From assembly GCF_000621165.1 (NCBI RefSeq), contig NZ_JHZA01000012.1, forward strand, positions 1 to 64,000: a DNA stretch of 64,000 bases, written 5' to 3'. A program made the translations under genes and the position numbers. This document shows positions 10,490 through 20,274 of the stretch, piece by piece. Position 1 is the stretch's first letter; each line of letters begins with the position of its first letter. Origin of the DNA: Enterovibrio calviensis DSM 14347 (GTDB taxonomy: Bacteria; Pseudomonadota; Gammaproteobacteria; Enterobacterales; Vibrionaceae). The notes under the pieces were generated by a model. The model made no database searches. It was not told the origin of the DNA and saw nothing but the letters and a program-made list of their open reading frames with translations.

Positions 10490-10873
10490 TTACCCCAACA
10501 GCTGCGGTGTTTTGCTGATAGCTAAGTTAGCGGCAGCAAAGACCCAACCTAAAGCGCCAAAGAAGGCAAACAATCTAAATAGTGTGCCTTGGCTGTAGTG
10601 AAGAGCCACATAGCCCAACGCGATATACGCTAGCACACAGGTCAGTTTTTCAGTCATCCACACCGCACTTGGCGTGAATGGAATAAAGCCAGTGATCACG
10701 ATAAGCGCGACACCTGTTGCCAACAAACCTGTATCAATAATGTGAGGAACAACTTTCACCCATTTCTTTTGCAACATTTTGCTGCCCATCATGAGCCAGA
10801 CAAAACGCAGGATGAATAGACTGACGCTCAAGGCGATGAACAAAAAATGGGAGTGCTTCAATGCAGCGTACAT
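10490..10873 (-). CDS. sirB2: SirB2 family membrane protein
   Basis: This is a 127-residue protein with four predicted membrane helices. It starts MYAALKHSHFLFIALSVSLF, a KHxH motif typical of the SirB2/YchQ family, and has VKVVPHIIDTGLLATG in the second helix region. Function is not established; the gene is conserved between prmC and sirB1 in gammaproteobacteria. A 102-base gap separates it from prmC, with no terminator seen. Confidence 0.88.
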   Translation of the reverse strand: MYAALKHSHFLFIALSVSLFILRFVWLMMGSKMLQKKWVKVVPHIIDTGLLATGVALIVITGFIPFTPSAVWMTEKLTCVLAYIALGYVALHYSQGTLFRLFAFFGALGWVFAAANLAISKTPQLLG

Positions 10874-10975
10874 AATCCGTAATTCTCTTTTCGTTATTGA
10901 TAGTGGTTTATCGATAAGTTGCCCTATCGATAATGTGTTGAGTTATGTAAGGGCAGCATCTGTAGTCAACGCTGA

Positions 10976-11818
10976 CTACGCGATACGGCCTAAGGTCACA
11001 CGATCGAGGCCAGCATAATCTTGCACGGTTTCTACGTCGCAAAATTCTGCGCCTAAAAACAGCGCTCTCACTGCTTCCCCTTGATCGTAACCATGTTCAA
11101 TCATTAGCCAACCATCTTGTGCGAGATAGCGCGGGCTGTGTTGGCATATATGGCGAATATCCGCCAAGCCGTGATCGTCGGCAATCAATGCCGTTTTTGG
11201 CTCAAAACGAACATCACCTTGAGCAAGGTGAGGATCCTCTGGGTCAATATATGGCGGATTGCTGACAATCATGGTAAATGCTTGCGTTGGCACAGTGTCA
11301 AACCAACTGCTTTGCAGAAACTGGGCATTACTGATGCCATTTTCTTGCTGATTACGCTGAGCCAATGCGACCGCTTCTGGACGCAAATCAACACCGGTAA
11401 CCTGAAGGTCATGACGCTCACTCGCAATCGACAGTGCAATGGCACCCGTTCCGGTTCCTAAGTCCAGAACGCTGCCTTCACCTTTCGGCAAACGCTCAAG
11501 CGCTAGCTCGACCAAACGTTCAGTATCAGGACGAGGGATCAAGGTGCTCGGCTCTACGTTTAGTCGCAGCGACCAAAAATCACGATAACCAATGATATAC
11601 GCAACTGGCTCACCCAGCTGTCGACGCGCTATCAACTCATTGAACGCAGCAATTTCTTCGTCAGACAATAATTTATCTGACCACGTATACAAATAACTGC
11701 TTGGTTTATCGAGTACGTGGCACAGCAACACCGAGGCATCAATCCTCGGTGACGGACTTTGGTGTTCGGCAAGTAAATGCGCTGCTTCTCGCAGCACATT
11801 TTCAATGGTGGTTGGCAT
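10976..11818 (-). CDS. prmC: Release factor glutamine methyltransferase PrmC
   Basis: This 280-residue SAM-dependent methyltransferase acts on the GGQ glutamine of release factors RF1 and RF2. The N-terminal helical domain is followed by a Rossmann domain with VLDLGTGTGAIALSIA (SAM binding) and the catalytic NPPYIDPEDPHL motif. The ATG overlaps the prfA stop by one base (TAATG), which couples the enzyme to its substrate RF1. Confidence 0.96.
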   Translation of the reverse strand: MPTTIENVLREAAHLLAEHQSPSPRIDASVLLCHVLDKPSSYLYTWSDKLLSDEEIAAFNELIARRQLGEPVAYIIGYRDFWSLRLNVEPSTLIPRPDTERLVELALERLPKGEGSVLDLGTGTGAIALSIASERHDLQVTGVDLRPEAVALAQRNQQENGISNAQFLQSSWFDTVPTQAFTMIVSNPPYIDPEDPHLAQGDVRFEPKTALIADDHGLADIRHICQHSPRYLAQDGWLMIEHGYDQGEAVRALFLGAEFCDVETVQDYAGLDRVTLGRIA

Positions 11819-12906
11819 TAGTGTTGATCTGCCAACGCTGCCAGTTGGTCCGCTTGGAACTCTTGCATGATTGGATCAACCAAACAGCCCAAATCCCCTT
11901 CCATCACGTCATCCAAACGGTAAACCGTTAACGTAATACGGTGGTCTGATACACGGCCTTGCGGGTAGTTGTAGGTACGAATACGGTCAGAACGATCACC
12001 AGAACCCAACAGGTTGCGGCGTGTGCTTGCTTGCTCAGCAGCGCGTTTTTCTTCTTCCGCTTTAATCAATCGCGCAGCCAGCACTGACATCGCCTTGGCT
12101 TTGTTCTTATGCTGCGAACGCTCATCCTGACATTCCACCACAGTACCGGTTGGTAAGTGGGTAATACGAATAGCAGAATCGGTGGTGTTGACGTGCTGAC
12201 CACCGGCACCTGATGAACGGAAGGTATCGATCTTCAAATCAGACGGATTGATGTCTGGGATTTCCGCTTCTGGGATCTCTGGCAAAATAGCAACGGTACA
12301 CGCTGAAGTGTGAACACGGCCTTGAGATTCAGTCGCTGGTACACGTTGAACACGGTGACCGCCAGACTCAAACTTCAGGACACCGTAAGCGCCGTCACCA
12401 GAGACTCTAGCAACCATCTCTTTGTAACCGCCCTGCTCAGAGTTGTTGGCATTGATCACTTCTACACGCCAGCCTTTAGATTCTGCAAATCGGCTGTACA
12501 TACGGAATAAGTCACCCGCAAAAATACCCGCTTCATCACCACCAGCACCGGCGCGAATTTCAACGAAACAGTTACGCTCGTCATTCGGATCTTTAGGGAT
12601 AAGTAGCACTTGAAGCTCGTCAGTTAGGCGCTCCATTTCCACTTTGGCCGCTTTCACTTCTTCTTGGGCCATTTCACGCATTTCAGCGTCGTCTTCTTGT
12701 GCCATTTCTAGCGCTGCATCCAGATCGTCAGCAGCTTGCTTATATTGACCAAAGCACTGCGTGACCTCTTCTAGCTGGCTGTATTCTTTTGATAGCGAAC
12801 GGAATCTGTCTTGATCTCCGATAATGCCAGGATCACCCAGTAAGTGTTGTACTTCTTCATAACGCTCAGCGAGCGATTCTAATTTGGCGAGAATTGATGG
12901 TTTCAT
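11818..12906 (-). CDS. prfA: Peptide chain release factor 1 (RF1)
   Basis: This 362-residue factor terminates translation at UAA and UAG. The GGQ motif lies in [15 protein letters not shown] (about residue 235), and the preceding domain has the REGAGGDEA-like segment [26 protein letters not shown]-type codon-recognition tripeptide appears in [11 protein letters not shown]. It lies 14 bases downstream of hemA and overlaps prmC. Confidence 0.97.
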   Translation of the reverse strand: MKPSILAKLESLAERYEEVQHLLGDPGIIGDQDRFRSLSKEYSQLEEVTQCFGQYKQAADDLDAALEMAQEDDAEMREMAQEEVKAAKVEMERLTDELQVLLIPKDPNDERNCFVEIRAGAGGDEAGIFAGDLFRMYSRFAESKGWRVEVINANNSEQGGYKEMVARVSGDGAYGVLKFESGGHRVQRVPATESQGRVHTSACTVAILPEIPEAEIPDINPSDLKIDTFRSSGAGGQHVNTTDSAIRITHLPTGTVVECQDERSQHKNKAKAMSVLAARLIKAEEEKRAAEQASTRRNLLGSGDRSDRIRTYNYPQGRVSDHRITLTVYRLDDVMEGDLGCLVDPIMQEFQADQLAALADQH

Positions 12907-12920
12907 AGTAAGTTTTACAA

Positions 12921-14180
12921 CTATTTCAGGGGATCCAAACCTAAGCTCTGACGCAGCGTCTCGAGTGTACGCTCATCGCCATTTCTGGCAGCTTCCTGCA
13001 TGGCCTGAGTCGGCGCATGGATCAATTTATTGGTCAGTTTATTGCTCAGCTCAGCCAGCACTTTTTGTGGGTCAGCCCCGCTAGCCAGTGCTTGTAAGCT
13101 TTTGTTGAGCAATTCATTTTTTAGTGCTTCTGAATCCGCACGGTATTGTTTAATGCTGTCCACGGCATCGCGTGAACGCATCCAGGTCATAAACCCATGG
13201 CTTTCTTCATCAACGATCGCTTCCGCTTGAACCGCAGCAGCTTTGCGCTGCTCCATGTTGCGTTCCACAATCGATTGTAAATCGTCAACCGTATACAAAT
13301 AGGCGTCATTTAGATCGCCCACTTCTTCTTCGATATCTCTTGGTACCGCAATGTCGATCAGCAGCATGGGCTGATGACGGCGTGCTTTCAAGGCTTTTTC
13401 GACCATGCCTTTACCAATAATGGGCAACGGCGCGGCAGTCGAGCTGATCACAATGTCGGCTTTATGCATGTGATCGGGAATTTCTTCCAAGGATATAACT
13501 TGCGCGCCAAAAGCGTCTTCAAACGGTTTCGCCCGCTCTCTGGTTCGGTTGGCAACAATAATATTTTTGCAATCGTGCTCATACAGATGCTTGGCAACCA
13601 GTTCGATGGTTTCGCCCGCGCCAACCAATAATGCTGTCGATGTTTCTAATGATTCAAAGATCTGACGCGCCAAAGAGCATGCCGCGAATGCGACTGAAAC
13701 AGCATTGCCACCAATATCCGTTTCCGTACGAACACGCTTTGCTACGGTAAACGTCTTGTGAAACAAACGCTCCAGCGGCCCGTTAATCGCATCAAACTCG
13801 ACTGATTCGGCATAGGCTTGTTTGACTTGGCCAAGGATCTGAGGCTCACCCAACACTAAGGAGTCTAATCCACTCGCCACACGCATTAGGTGTTGCGCTG
13901 CAGCTTGATCGTGGTGGGTATATAAGCAAGAAAGCAGAGCTTCGCTATCAAGATGATGAAAATCACGAAGCCAATCCACCACGACGCCAGGGCTTGGCTG
14001 CTCTAACTCACAATAGATCTCAGTTCGGTTACAGGTAGACACAATCACTCCACTCTGCACAACCTGCTTTTCTTTCAGCTGGTGAAGTGCATCACGAAGT
14101 TGTTGCGGAGAAAAAGAGACCTTCTCACGCAAATCGACCGTAGCGGTCTTATGATTTATTCCGAGAACTAGCAAGCTCAT
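12921..14180 (-). CDS. hemA: Glutamyl-tRNA reductase HemA
   Basis: This 419-residue enzyme reduces Glu-tRNA(Glu) to glutamate-1-semialdehyde, the first step of tetrapyrrole synthesis. The start [13 protein letters not shown] and the catalytic cysteine in [10 protein letters not shown] (about residue 50) are diagnostic. The NADPH-binding region [15 protein letters not shown] and the C-terminal dimerisation helix are complete. It is the first gene of the six-gene operon, transcribed divergently from lolB across about 310 bases. Confidence 0.97.
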   Translation of the reverse strand: MSLLVLGINHKTATVDLREKVSFSPQQLRDALHQLKEKQVVQSGVIVSTCNRTEIYCELEQPSPGVVVDWLRDFHHLDSEALLSCLYTHHDQAAAQHLMRVASGLDSLVLGEPQILGQVKQAYAESVEFDAINGPLERLFHKTFTVAKRVRTETDIGGNAVSVAFAACSLARQIFESLETSTALLVGAGETIELVAKHLYEHDCKNIIVANRTRERAKPFEDAFGAQVISLEEIPDHMHKADIVISSTAAPLPIIGKGMVEKALKARRHQPMLLIDIAVPRDIEEEVGDLNDAYLYTVDDLQSIVERNMEQRKAAAVQAEAIVDEESHGFMTWMRSRDAVDSIKQYRADSEALKNELLNKSLQALASGADPQKVLAELSNKLTNKLIHAPTQAMQEAARNGDERTLETLRQSLGLDPLK

Positions 14181-14493
14181 TAAGCAGGGTTACCGACAGC
14201 ACCAAGTGAAATCCGAGCCGTGGATTTTACGTTATGGGCTCGTCGAATAAAAGATAACATTAGTTTCCTCATCTCGCTAACAACCAGAAGTGTGACTATT
14301 TCACACCCAAATCAGTTTTTTCGTCCATTTTTTCAACAGGTAATCGACATTTAATTTTCAACGACCTTGGCACAGATAACTTTTCAAATCATGGATAACT
14401 ATATTTTGATAGCCTGTCGCGGATAAGCCACTGATGATTGCAAAGAATTATCTGTATAATCGATGGCGACTGCCAAATACACGGAGTTTCACT
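14181..14493. promoter_or_regulatory. Divergent hemA/lolB intergenic region
   Basis: These 313 bases hold no gene. On the plus strand TATAAT at 14455-14460 lies 34 bases before the lolB ATG and is a likely -10 box; the -35 is poor (TGATGA at 14432-14437). No clear hemA promoter could be picked on the minus strand, although the region is A/T rich. Confidence 0.45.
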
Positions 14494-15102
14494 ATGTCTC
14501 GTTCCATAAGGTTTACACTAACCTTTCTGCTGGGCTTTCTGGCGCTATCAGGCTGTACGTCGATCCCTGCGCCAACCACTGAGTGGGATAACCATCAAGC
14601 CGCGCTCGAAGACATCAATAACTTTACCGCGAAGGGCAAAGTCGCCTTTATCAGTCCAGAACAGCGTGTTTCTGCCAATTTCCTTTGGAAACAGCAAGAC
14701 GATGAGTTATCACTAAGACTCACCAATTTTCTCGGTACGACATTACTTACTTTAGATACCACACCCAACATGGCGGTATTAGTTGATGGTGAAGGCCAAC
14801 GTTATGTCGACCGAAATGCATCAACACTGTTGCGTAACTTGACGGGCGTGGCATTGCCTGTCGACGAGATGACGCAATGGATCAAAGGCTTGCCTACAGA
14901 AAAGAACGATATCACCTTGGGAGGGGATAATCGTTTAGCGTTTCTCAGCGAAAATAACGCTGACACCAATCAACCCGGGTGGCAAGTCGAATACAGTGCG
15001 TATGACGCCAGCACAGGCAGCTTGCTTCCATCAAAAATTAAAATGAATCAGAACACTCAAAAAGTAAATTTAGTGATTTCAGAATGGATCTACCCGCAAT
15101 GA
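14494..15102 (+). CDS. lolB: Outer-membrane lipoprotein receptor LolB
   Basis: This 202-residue lipoprotein has a signal peptide ending LALSGCTS (lipobox cysteine at about residue 21). LolB accepts lipoproteins from LolA and inserts them into the outer membrane. The body shows the family's W-rich beta pattern ([33 protein letters not shown]). The longer ORF starts at 14434, but GGAG lies 7 bases before the ATG at 14494 and that start gives a normal signal peptide. The stop overlaps the ispE start (ATGA). Confidence 0.93.
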   Translation: MSRSIRFTLTFLLGFLALSGCTSIPAPTTEWDNHQAALEDINNFTAKGKVAFISPEQRVSANFLWKQQDDELSLRLTNFLGTTLLTLDTTPNMAVLVDGEGQRYVDRNASTLLRNLTGVALPVDEMTQWIKGLPTEKNDITLGGDNRLAFLSENNADTNQPGWQVEYSAYDASTGSLLPSKIKMNQNTQKVNLVISEWIYPQ

Positions 15103-15953
15103 CTTTACCCACGAGTAACTGGCCGTCTCCCGCCAAGCTAAATCTTTTTCTGTACATCACTGGACAGCGTGAGAACGGCTACCACGATTTACAAACTTTG
15201 TTTCAATTTCTCGATTTTGGTGACACGCTCCAGATCACGCCCAATGATTCAGGCAAAATCACCTTATCGCCAGACATCGATGGCGTCACCGTCGAAGAAA
15301 ACCTGATTTACCGAGCCGCTATCGCGCTTCAGTCGGCATCAGGATCAACACTCGGTGCGCACATACACGTTGAAAAGATTTTACCCATGGGCGGTGGTCT
15401 TGGTGGTGGTTCGTCGAATGCAGCCACTACGCTTGTTGCCCTCAACCACCTTTGGAATACCGAATTATCAACTGATGAATTAACACAGTTGGGGCTGGCA
15501 TTAGGTGCCGACGTTCCCGTGTTTGTTCGTGGCGTCACAGCCTTCGCAGAAGGGGTAGGCGAAGTGCTTACGCCAGCCTATGCTGAAGAAAAATGGTATC
15601 TGGTCGCAAAACCCGATGTTAGTATCGCCACAGCAAAAATATTTAGTCATCCTAACCTGACGCGAAATACGCCAAAACGCGCATTAAATGCGCTATTAGC
15701 GGGAAATTACGAAAACGATTGCGAAAAGATAGTCAGAGAGTTGTTTCCAAAGGTTGATAAGGCTATTTCGTGGCTGCTAGAATACGCGCCGTCAAGACTG
15801 ACTGGAACAGGTGCCTGTATTTTCGCGGAGTTCGAAAATGAGGATGACGCCCGTTTAACATTAAACAATTTGCCCGACTGGCTCACTGGTTTTGTAGCTC
15901 GTGGTGTGAACACCTCACCGCTCTTAACCACGCTAAAAGCGCAGAAACAATGA
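15099..15953 (+). CDS. ispE: 4-diphosphocytidyl-2-C-methyl-D-erythritol kinase IspE
   Basis: This 284-residue GHMP kinase phosphorylates CDP-ME in the non-mevalonate isoprenoid pathway. It shows [22 protein letters not shown] near the start, the ATP-binding [13 protein letters not shown] loop, and the C-terminal [13 protein letters not shown]. The start at 15099 forms a four-base ATGA overlap with lolB and matches E. coli length (283); an in-frame ATG at 15084 is also open. It sits between lolB and prs as in E. coli. Confidence 0.95.
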   Translation: MTLPTSNWPSPAKLNLFLYITGQRENGYHDLQTLFQFLDFGDTLQITPNDSGKITLSPDIDGVTVEENLIYRAAIALQSASGSTLGAHIHVEKILPMGGGLGGGSSNAATTLVALNHLWNTELSTDELTQLGLALGADVPVFVRGVTAFAEGVGEVLTPAYAEEKWYLVAKPDVSIATAKIFSHPNLTRNTPKRALNALLAGNYENDCEKIVRELFPKVDKAISWLLEYAPSRLTGTGACIFAEFENEDDARLTLNNLPDWLTGFVARGVNTSPLLTTLKAQKQ

Positions 15954-15995
15954 GACAGACAACACTCAATGGATACAACCCCGAGGTTTTCCACC

Positions 15996-16943
15996 GTGCC
16001 TGATATGAAGCTGTTTGCTGGTAATGCAACGCCTGTACTCGCCCAACGCATTGCGAATCGCCTATATATGTCACTAGGTGACGCTACCGTTAGCCGTTTT
16101 TCTGACGGCGAAGTGTGTGTACAGATCAATGAAAACGTACGGGGTAGCGACGTATTCGTTATCCAGTCAACGTGTGCACCAACCAATGACAACCTGATGG
16201 AATTGGTTGTAATGATCGATGCACTGCGTCGCGCATCTGCTGGCCGAATCACTGCAGTTATTCCTTACTTTGGTTACGCTCGCCAAGACCGCCGTGTGCG
16301 TTCAGCGCGTGTACCTATCACCGCGAAAGTTATTGCAGACTTCTTGTCTAACGTTGGTGTTGACCGCGTTTTGACTGTTGACCTGCACGCAGAGCAGATT
16401 CAAGGCTTCTTCGATGTACCTGTAGATAACATCTTCGGTACACCTGTGTTGCTAGAAGATATGCTGGCGAAGAAACTGGAAGATCCTGTCGTTGTTTCTC
16501 CAGACATCGGTGGCGTTGTACGTGCTCGTGCAACCGCTAAACTGCTGGACGACACTGATATCGCAATCATCGACAAGCGCCGCCCACGTGCAAACGTGTC
16601 TCAGGTTATGCACCTGATTGGTGACGTCGAAGGTCGTGACTGCATCATTGTTGATGACATGATTGATACCGGTGGTACTCTGTGTAAAGCAGCAGAAGCA
16701 CTGAAAAACCGTGGCGCTAAGCGTGTATTCGCATACGCAACCCACGCAGTATTCTCTGGCAATGCACCACAAAACATCAAAGAATCAGTGATTGACGAAG
16801 TGATCGTTACTGACTCAATTCCGCTAAGCGCGGAAATGCAAGCAACCGGTAAAGTGTCTCAACTGACCCTGTCTGGCATGCTAGCTGAAGCGATTCGTCG
16901 CATCAGCAACGAAGAATCAATCTCAGCAATGTTCGATTCTTAA
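15996..16943 (+). CDS. prs: Ribose-phosphate pyrophosphokinase (PRPP synthetase)
   Basis: This 315-residue enzyme makes PRPP from ribose 5-phosphate and ATP for nucleotide, histidine, tryptophan and NAD synthesis. It has [24 protein letters not shown] (ATP loop), [11 protein letters not shown] and the PRPP loop [10 protein letters not shown]. The start is GTG in [10 protein letters not shown], preceded by GAGG 9 bases upstream; it gives exactly the E. coli length. The ORF is open back to 15969. A strong terminator follows. Confidence 0.96.
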   Translation: MPDMKLFAGNATPVLAQRIANRLYMSLGDATVSRFSDGEVCVQINENVRGSDVFVIQSTCAPTNDNLMELVVMIDALRRASAGRITAVIPYFGYARQDRRVRSARVPITAKVIADFLSNVGVDRVLTVDLHAEQIQGFFDVPVDNIFGTPVLLEDMLAKKLEDPVVVSPDIGGVVRARATAKLLDDTDIAIIDKRRPRANVSQVMHLIGDVEGRDCIIVDDMIDTGGTLCKAAEALKNRGAKRVFAYATHAVFSGNAPQNIKESVIDEVIVTDSIPLSAEMQATGKVSQLTLSGMLAEAIRRISNEESISAMFDS

Positions 16944-16960
16944 TCGACACCTTGTGAGAG

Positions 16961-16992
16961 AAAACGCCTCGCTCTTGCGGGGCGTTTTGTTT
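16961..16992 (+). terminator. Terminator after prs
   Basis: AAAACGCCTCGC and GCGGGGCGTTTT pair with one G-U wobble, followed by a T-rich stretch. Confidence 0.85.
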
Positions 16993-17144
16993 TGTGCAGC
17001 ACACTGGTGAGCGAACTCTTTGCGGCATCATTTTGAGGTCGCTCACGTATAGTGTTAGGATATGCCGCCTTTGGCGTTGGTCCTATGACCAAATCTGTTA
17101 TTCAGCGCCTAACCAATGACAACAATAACAACGAGAATCTCACC

Positions 17145-17735
17145 GTGAGCGACCAAATTCGTCTTTTAGTGGGTCTGGCGAATCCTGGACCAGAATACGC
17201 AAAAACCCGTCACAATGCGGGGGCTTGGGTCGTTGAAGAGTTGGCACGTATTCATAACGTGTCGCTAAAGGAAGACAAAAAATATTTTGGTTTGACGGCA
17301 AGAATCAGTGTGGGTGGTGAAGATCTTCGTTTGTTGATCCCGACCACATTCATGAATCTATCCGGCAAATCTGTGGCTGCATTGGCGAACTTCTTCCAAA
17401 TTAAACCGGAAGAAATCATGGTGGCTCACGATGAGCTCGACTTGCCGCCAGGTGTTGCCAAGTTCAAGAAAGGTGGTGGTCACGGTGGACACAATGGTCT
17501 GCGTGACATCATCAGCAAGATGGGCAACAACAAAGAGTTTTATCGTCTTCGCATCGGGATCGGACACCCTGGTCACAAAGACAAAGTAGCGGGTTTTGTA
17601 TTAACAAAAGCCCCTGCGAACGAACAAAGTCAAATCGAGCAAGCCGCCGATGAAGCTGTACGCTGCATCGACATTCTGCTGAAAGATGATTTGGCCAAGG
17701 CGCAGAACCGCCTTCATACATTCAAGGCGCAATAA
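17145..17735 (+). CDS. pth: Peptidyl-tRNA hydrolase
   Basis: This 196-residue enzyme cleaves peptidyl-tRNA released from stalled ribosomes. Diagnostic motifs are [23 protein letters not shown] (catalytic His in TRHNAG), [21 protein letters not shown] and [14 protein letters not shown]. The start is taken as GTG at 17145 (GAG 9 bases upstream) because it gives the normal length of about 195. The ORF is open to 17052, with an ATG at 17085 that would add about 20 low-complexity residues (DNNNNEN), which is unlikely. Confidence 0.95.
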   Translation: MSDQIRLLVGLANPGPEYAKTRHNAGAWVVEELARIHNVSLKEDKKYFGLTARISVGGEDLRLLIPTTFMNLSGKSVAALANFFQIKPEEIMVAHDELDLPPGVAKFKKGGGHGGHNGLRDIISKMGNNKEFYRLRIGIGHPGHKDKVAGFVLTKAPANEQSQIEQAADEAVRCIDILLKDDLAKAQNRLHTFKAQ

Positions 17736-17761
17736 TATTTTTAACGAAAGGTTACCATCTC

Positions 17762-18853
17762 ATGGGTTTTAAATGCGGTATCGTTGGCCTGCCAAACGTA
17801 GGTAAATCAACACTGTTCAACGCTCTGACAAAAGCCGGTATCGAAGCGGCAAACTTCCCGTTCTGTACTATCGAGCCAAACACGGGTGTGGTACCTGTGC
17901 CTGATTTGCGTCTGGATGCGCTTGCGAAAATCGTTAACCCACAACGCATTTTGCCAACCACGATGGAATTCGTAGATATCGCTGGCTTGGTTGCTGGTGC
18001 GTCTAAAGGTGAAGGTCTAGGTAACAAATTCCTAGCAAACATCCGTGAAACCGATGCAATCGGCCACGTGGTTCGTTGTTTCGAGAACGACAATATCATC
18101 CACGTTGCGGGTAAAGTAGACCCTGCTGACGATATCGATGTTATCAACACCGAGCTTGCGCTATCTGATCTTGAAGCATGTGAACGTGCTATTCAACGTC
18201 AGGCGAAGAAAGCGAAAGGCGGCGATCGCGACGCGAAAATCGAAATCGCTGTACTTGAAAAGCTGCTTCCTGTTTTGGAAGAGGGCAACATGTTGCGTTC
18301 AGTAGCACTGACCAAAGAAGAAAAAGCAGCGGTTGATTACCTGAACTTCTTGACCATGAAGCCAACCATGTACATCGCGAACGTGAACGATGACGGTTTC
18401 GAAAACAACCCTTACCTTGACATTGTTAACGCAATCGCTGAGAAAGAAGGCGCAACCGTTGTTGCTGTTTGTGCTGAAATCGAAGGCGAACTTTCTGAGC
18501 TAGAAGCAGACGAAGCAGCCGTATTCCTTGAGGAAATGGGCCTAGAAGAACCTGGTCTTAACCGCGTAATTCGTGCGGGCTACGATCTTCTAACACTGCA
18601 AACTTACTTCACCGCTGGCGTGAAAGAAGTCCGTGCTTGGACAATCCCTGTCGGCGCAACCGCGCCACAAGCAGCGGGTAAAATCCACACTGACTTTGAA
18701 AAAGGCTTCATCCGCGCTGAAATCATTGGTTACGATGACTTCATCACCAACAATGGCGAAGCTGGCGCGAAAGTGGCGGGGAAATGGCGTTTGGAAGGCA
18801 AAGAGTACATTGTTAAAGACGGCGATGTTATTCACTTCCGCTTTAACGTTTAA
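17762..18853 (+). CDS. ychF: Ribosome-associated ATPase YchF (Obg family)
   Basis: The protein has 363 residues, the same length as E. coli YchF. It has the G1 loop [14 protein letters not shown], the switch DIAGLV, a coiled coil (about 130-200) and a C-terminal TGS domain ending [12 protein letters not shown]. The NxxE motif (NVND) replaces NKxD, which gives ATP rather than GTP specificity in this subfamily. It binds ribosomes and affects translation-start fidelity and stress responses. It follows pth by 26 bases and likely shares its transcript. Confidence 0.96.
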   Translation: MGFKCGIVGLPNVGKSTLFNALTKAGIEAANFPFCTIEPNTGVVPVPDLRLDALAKIVNPQRILPTTMEFVDIAGLVAGASKGEGLGNKFLANIRETDAIGHVVRCFENDNIIHVAGKVDPADDIDVINTELALSDLEACERAIQRQAKKAKGGDRDAKIEIAVLEKLLPVLEEGNMLRSVALTKEEKAAVDYLNFLTMKPTMYIANVNDDGFENNPYLDIVNAIAEKEGATVVAVCAEIEGELSELEADEAAVFLEEMGLEEPGLNRVIRAGYDLLTLQTYFTAGVKEVRAWTIPVGATAPQAAGKIHTDFEKGFIRAEIIGYDDFITNNGEAGAKVAGKWRLEGKEYIVKDGDVIHFRFNV

Positions 18854-18875
18854 TTCCAATCGTTAACTCGATTTG

Positions 18876-18901
18876 AAAAGCTGGCTTTTGCCAGCTTTTT
18901 T
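18876..18901 (+). terminator. Terminator after ychF
   Basis: AAAAGCTGG-ctttt-gCCAGCTTTTTT gives a stem of nine base pairs with a T6 tail. Confidence 0.85.
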
Positions 18902-19016
18902 CGTTTTAGATCTCCCTAGTTTCGCCATTTGCAGCCCAACTGAATAAGAAAACACCTCCTCCTGCTCAAAATCACAGCGAAGTCACCGATATGATAAAAA
19001 AAGCATGGAAAAAAGG

Positions 19017-19045
19017 TTGACGACAACCAAGGTTCTTCGCATAAT
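19017..19045 (+). promoter_or_regulatory. Strong promoter of the tRNA operon with GC-rich discriminator
   Basis: TTGACG at 19017-19022, a 17-base spacer and CATAAT at 19040-19045 are followed by GCGCCCCGC. A GC-rich discriminator after the -10 is the hallmark of stringently controlled stable-RNA promoters. The first tRNA begins 39 bases downstream. Confidence 0.75.
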
Positions 19046-19084
19046 GCGCCCCGCACTCAGGGCATGACCCTGAACGAAAAAGAT

Positions 19085-19161
19085 GGCTACGTAGCTCAGT
19101 TGGTTAGAGCACATCACTCATAATGATGGGGTCACAGGTTCGAATCCCGTCGTAGCCACCA
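19085..19161 (+). tRNA. tRNA-Met (CAT), copy 1
   Basis: 77 nt starting GGCTACGTAGCTC and ending GTAGCCACCA. The anticodon loop CTCATAA gives CAT and the acceptor stem GGCTACG/CGTAGCC pairs fully. The fully paired first base pair points to elongator rather than initiator Met. First gene of the tRNA operon. Confidence 0.96.
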
Positions 19162-19204
19162 TTCTTTTTCAACGTGCAACGCTTTCTTTAGAAAGCAACA
19201 ATAT

Positions 19205-19289
19205 GCGGAAGTGGCGAAATTGGTAGACGCACCAGATTTAGGTTCTGGCGCCGCAAGGTGTGAGAGTTCAAGTCTCTCCTTCCGCACCA
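19205..19289 (+). tRNA. tRNA-Leu (TAG), copy 1
   Basis: 85 nt with a long class II variable arm. Acceptor GCGGAAG/CTTCCGC, anticodon loop TTTAGGT giving TAG, encoded CCA. Confidence 0.96.
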
Positions 19290-19325
19290 TATTGAAGACA
19301 TCATGCTTGATAGCGTGATAGTCAT

Positions 19326-19400
19326 TGGGATATCGCCAAGCGGTAAGGCAGCGGCTTTTGATGCCGCCATTCCCTGGTTCGAATCCAGGTATCCCAGCCA
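19326..19400 (+). tRNA. tRNA-Gln (TTG), copy 1
   Basis: 75 nt with acceptor TGGGATA/TATCCCA, anticodon loop CTTTTGA giving TTG, and terminal GCCA. It differs from copy 2 by one compensated base pair in the acceptor stem. Confidence 0.95.
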
Positions 19401-19411
19401 TATTTTGGCAT

Positions 19412-19488
19412 GGCTACGTAGCTCAGTTGGTTAGAGCACATCACTCATAATGATGGGGTCACAGGTTCGAATCCCGTCGTAGCCACCA
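19412..19488 (+). tRNA. tRNA-Met (CAT), copy 2
   Basis: 77 nt, identical to the Met gene at 19085-19161. Confidence 0.96.
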
Positions 19489-19568
19489 TTTGATTCGAAA
19501 GCCTTTGGCTTTCAAACAGACTGACACTGCCACGTGTTATAAAGCGCTAGCTTTAGTCTGAAAGATTT

Positions 19569-19653
19569 GCGGAAGTGGCGAAATTGGTAGACGCACCAGA
19601 TTTAGGTTCTGGCGCCGCAAGGTGTGAGAGTTCAAGTCTCTCCTTCCGCACCA
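19569..19653 (+). tRNA. tRNA-Leu (TAG), copy 2
   Basis: 85 nt, identical to the other three Leu(TAG) genes of this operon. Confidence 0.96.
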
Positions 19654-19730
19654 TATATCTTGTTTCTCTTATCGTTTAACGACGAAGAGAAGGTTTCAGA
19701 CAAGACTAAAAAACTGAAACAACTAGGATT

Positions 19731-19815
19731 GCGGAAGTGGCGAAATTGGTAGACGCACCAGATTTAGGTTCTGGCGCCGCAAGGTGTGAGAGTTCAAGTC
19801 TCTCCTTCCGCACCA
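19731..19815 (+). tRNA. tRNA-Leu (TAG), copy 3
   Basis: 85 nt, identical to the other Leu(TAG) genes; only the spacers differ. Confidence 0.96.
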
Positions 19816-19886
19816 ATCCTCTTGCTCTTTATGCCTGCCTTCTGGCAGAATAAGGAAATCAGGCAAGTAAAAACTCTGATAACAAT

Positions 19887-19971
19887 GCGGAAGTGGCGAA
19901 ATTGGTAGACGCACCAGATTTAGGTTCTGGCGCCGCAAGGTGTGAGAGTTCAAGTCTCTCCTTCCGCACCA
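19887..19971 (+). tRNA. tRNA-Leu (TAG), copy 4
   Basis: 85 nt, identical to the other Leu(TAG) genes. Four copies of one isoacceptor in tandem suggest dosage amplification. Confidence 0.96.
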
Positions 19972-20007
19972 TATTTAAAGAGTCATGCTTAATTGCGTGA
20001 GTTCTGT

Positions 20008-20082
20008 TGGGGTATCGCCAAGCGGTAAGGCAGCGGCTTTTGATGCCGCCATTCCCTGGTTCGAATCCAGGTACCCCAGCCA
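20008..20082 (+). tRNA. tRNA-Gln (TTG), copy 2
   Basis: 75 nt, identical to copy 1 except the acceptor stem is TGGGGTA/TACCCCA: a G-C pair replaces the A-T pair on both strands. Last gene of the operon. Confidence 0.95.
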
Positions 20083-20090
20083 CAACATTT

Positions 20091-20119
20091 AAAAGCTCAC
20101 CCTCGGGTGGGCTTTTTTT
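20091..20119 (+). terminator. Terminator of the tRNA operon
   Basis: AGCTCACCC-tcg-GGTGGGCT (one wobble) is followed by T7, nine bases after the last tRNA. Confidence 0.85.
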
Positions 20120-20274
20120 GTTTCTACTCCGCTGATTCTCTCCTGCTCCCATTTCCCCACTACGTCTATGTGGTTGAATTGGTCTTTAATCCCTGTAGGC
20201 TTATTCTCATAGTAGTTGATCGAATCATCTTCGATCTCACGTGCAGCCATATGTACGACAGGGACGCAGCCAGA

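Noticed and set aside
19205-19971. Four 85-bp near-identical blocks considered as a repeat array or CRISPR
   Set aside because: Each folds as tRNA-Leu(TAG) with encoded CCA; spacers vary in length and are not CRISPR-like.
19132-20152. Minus-strand open frames such as MNSHTLRRQNLNLVRLP
   Set aside because: They are translations of tRNA-Leu, Gln and Met genes, a known source of false proteins.
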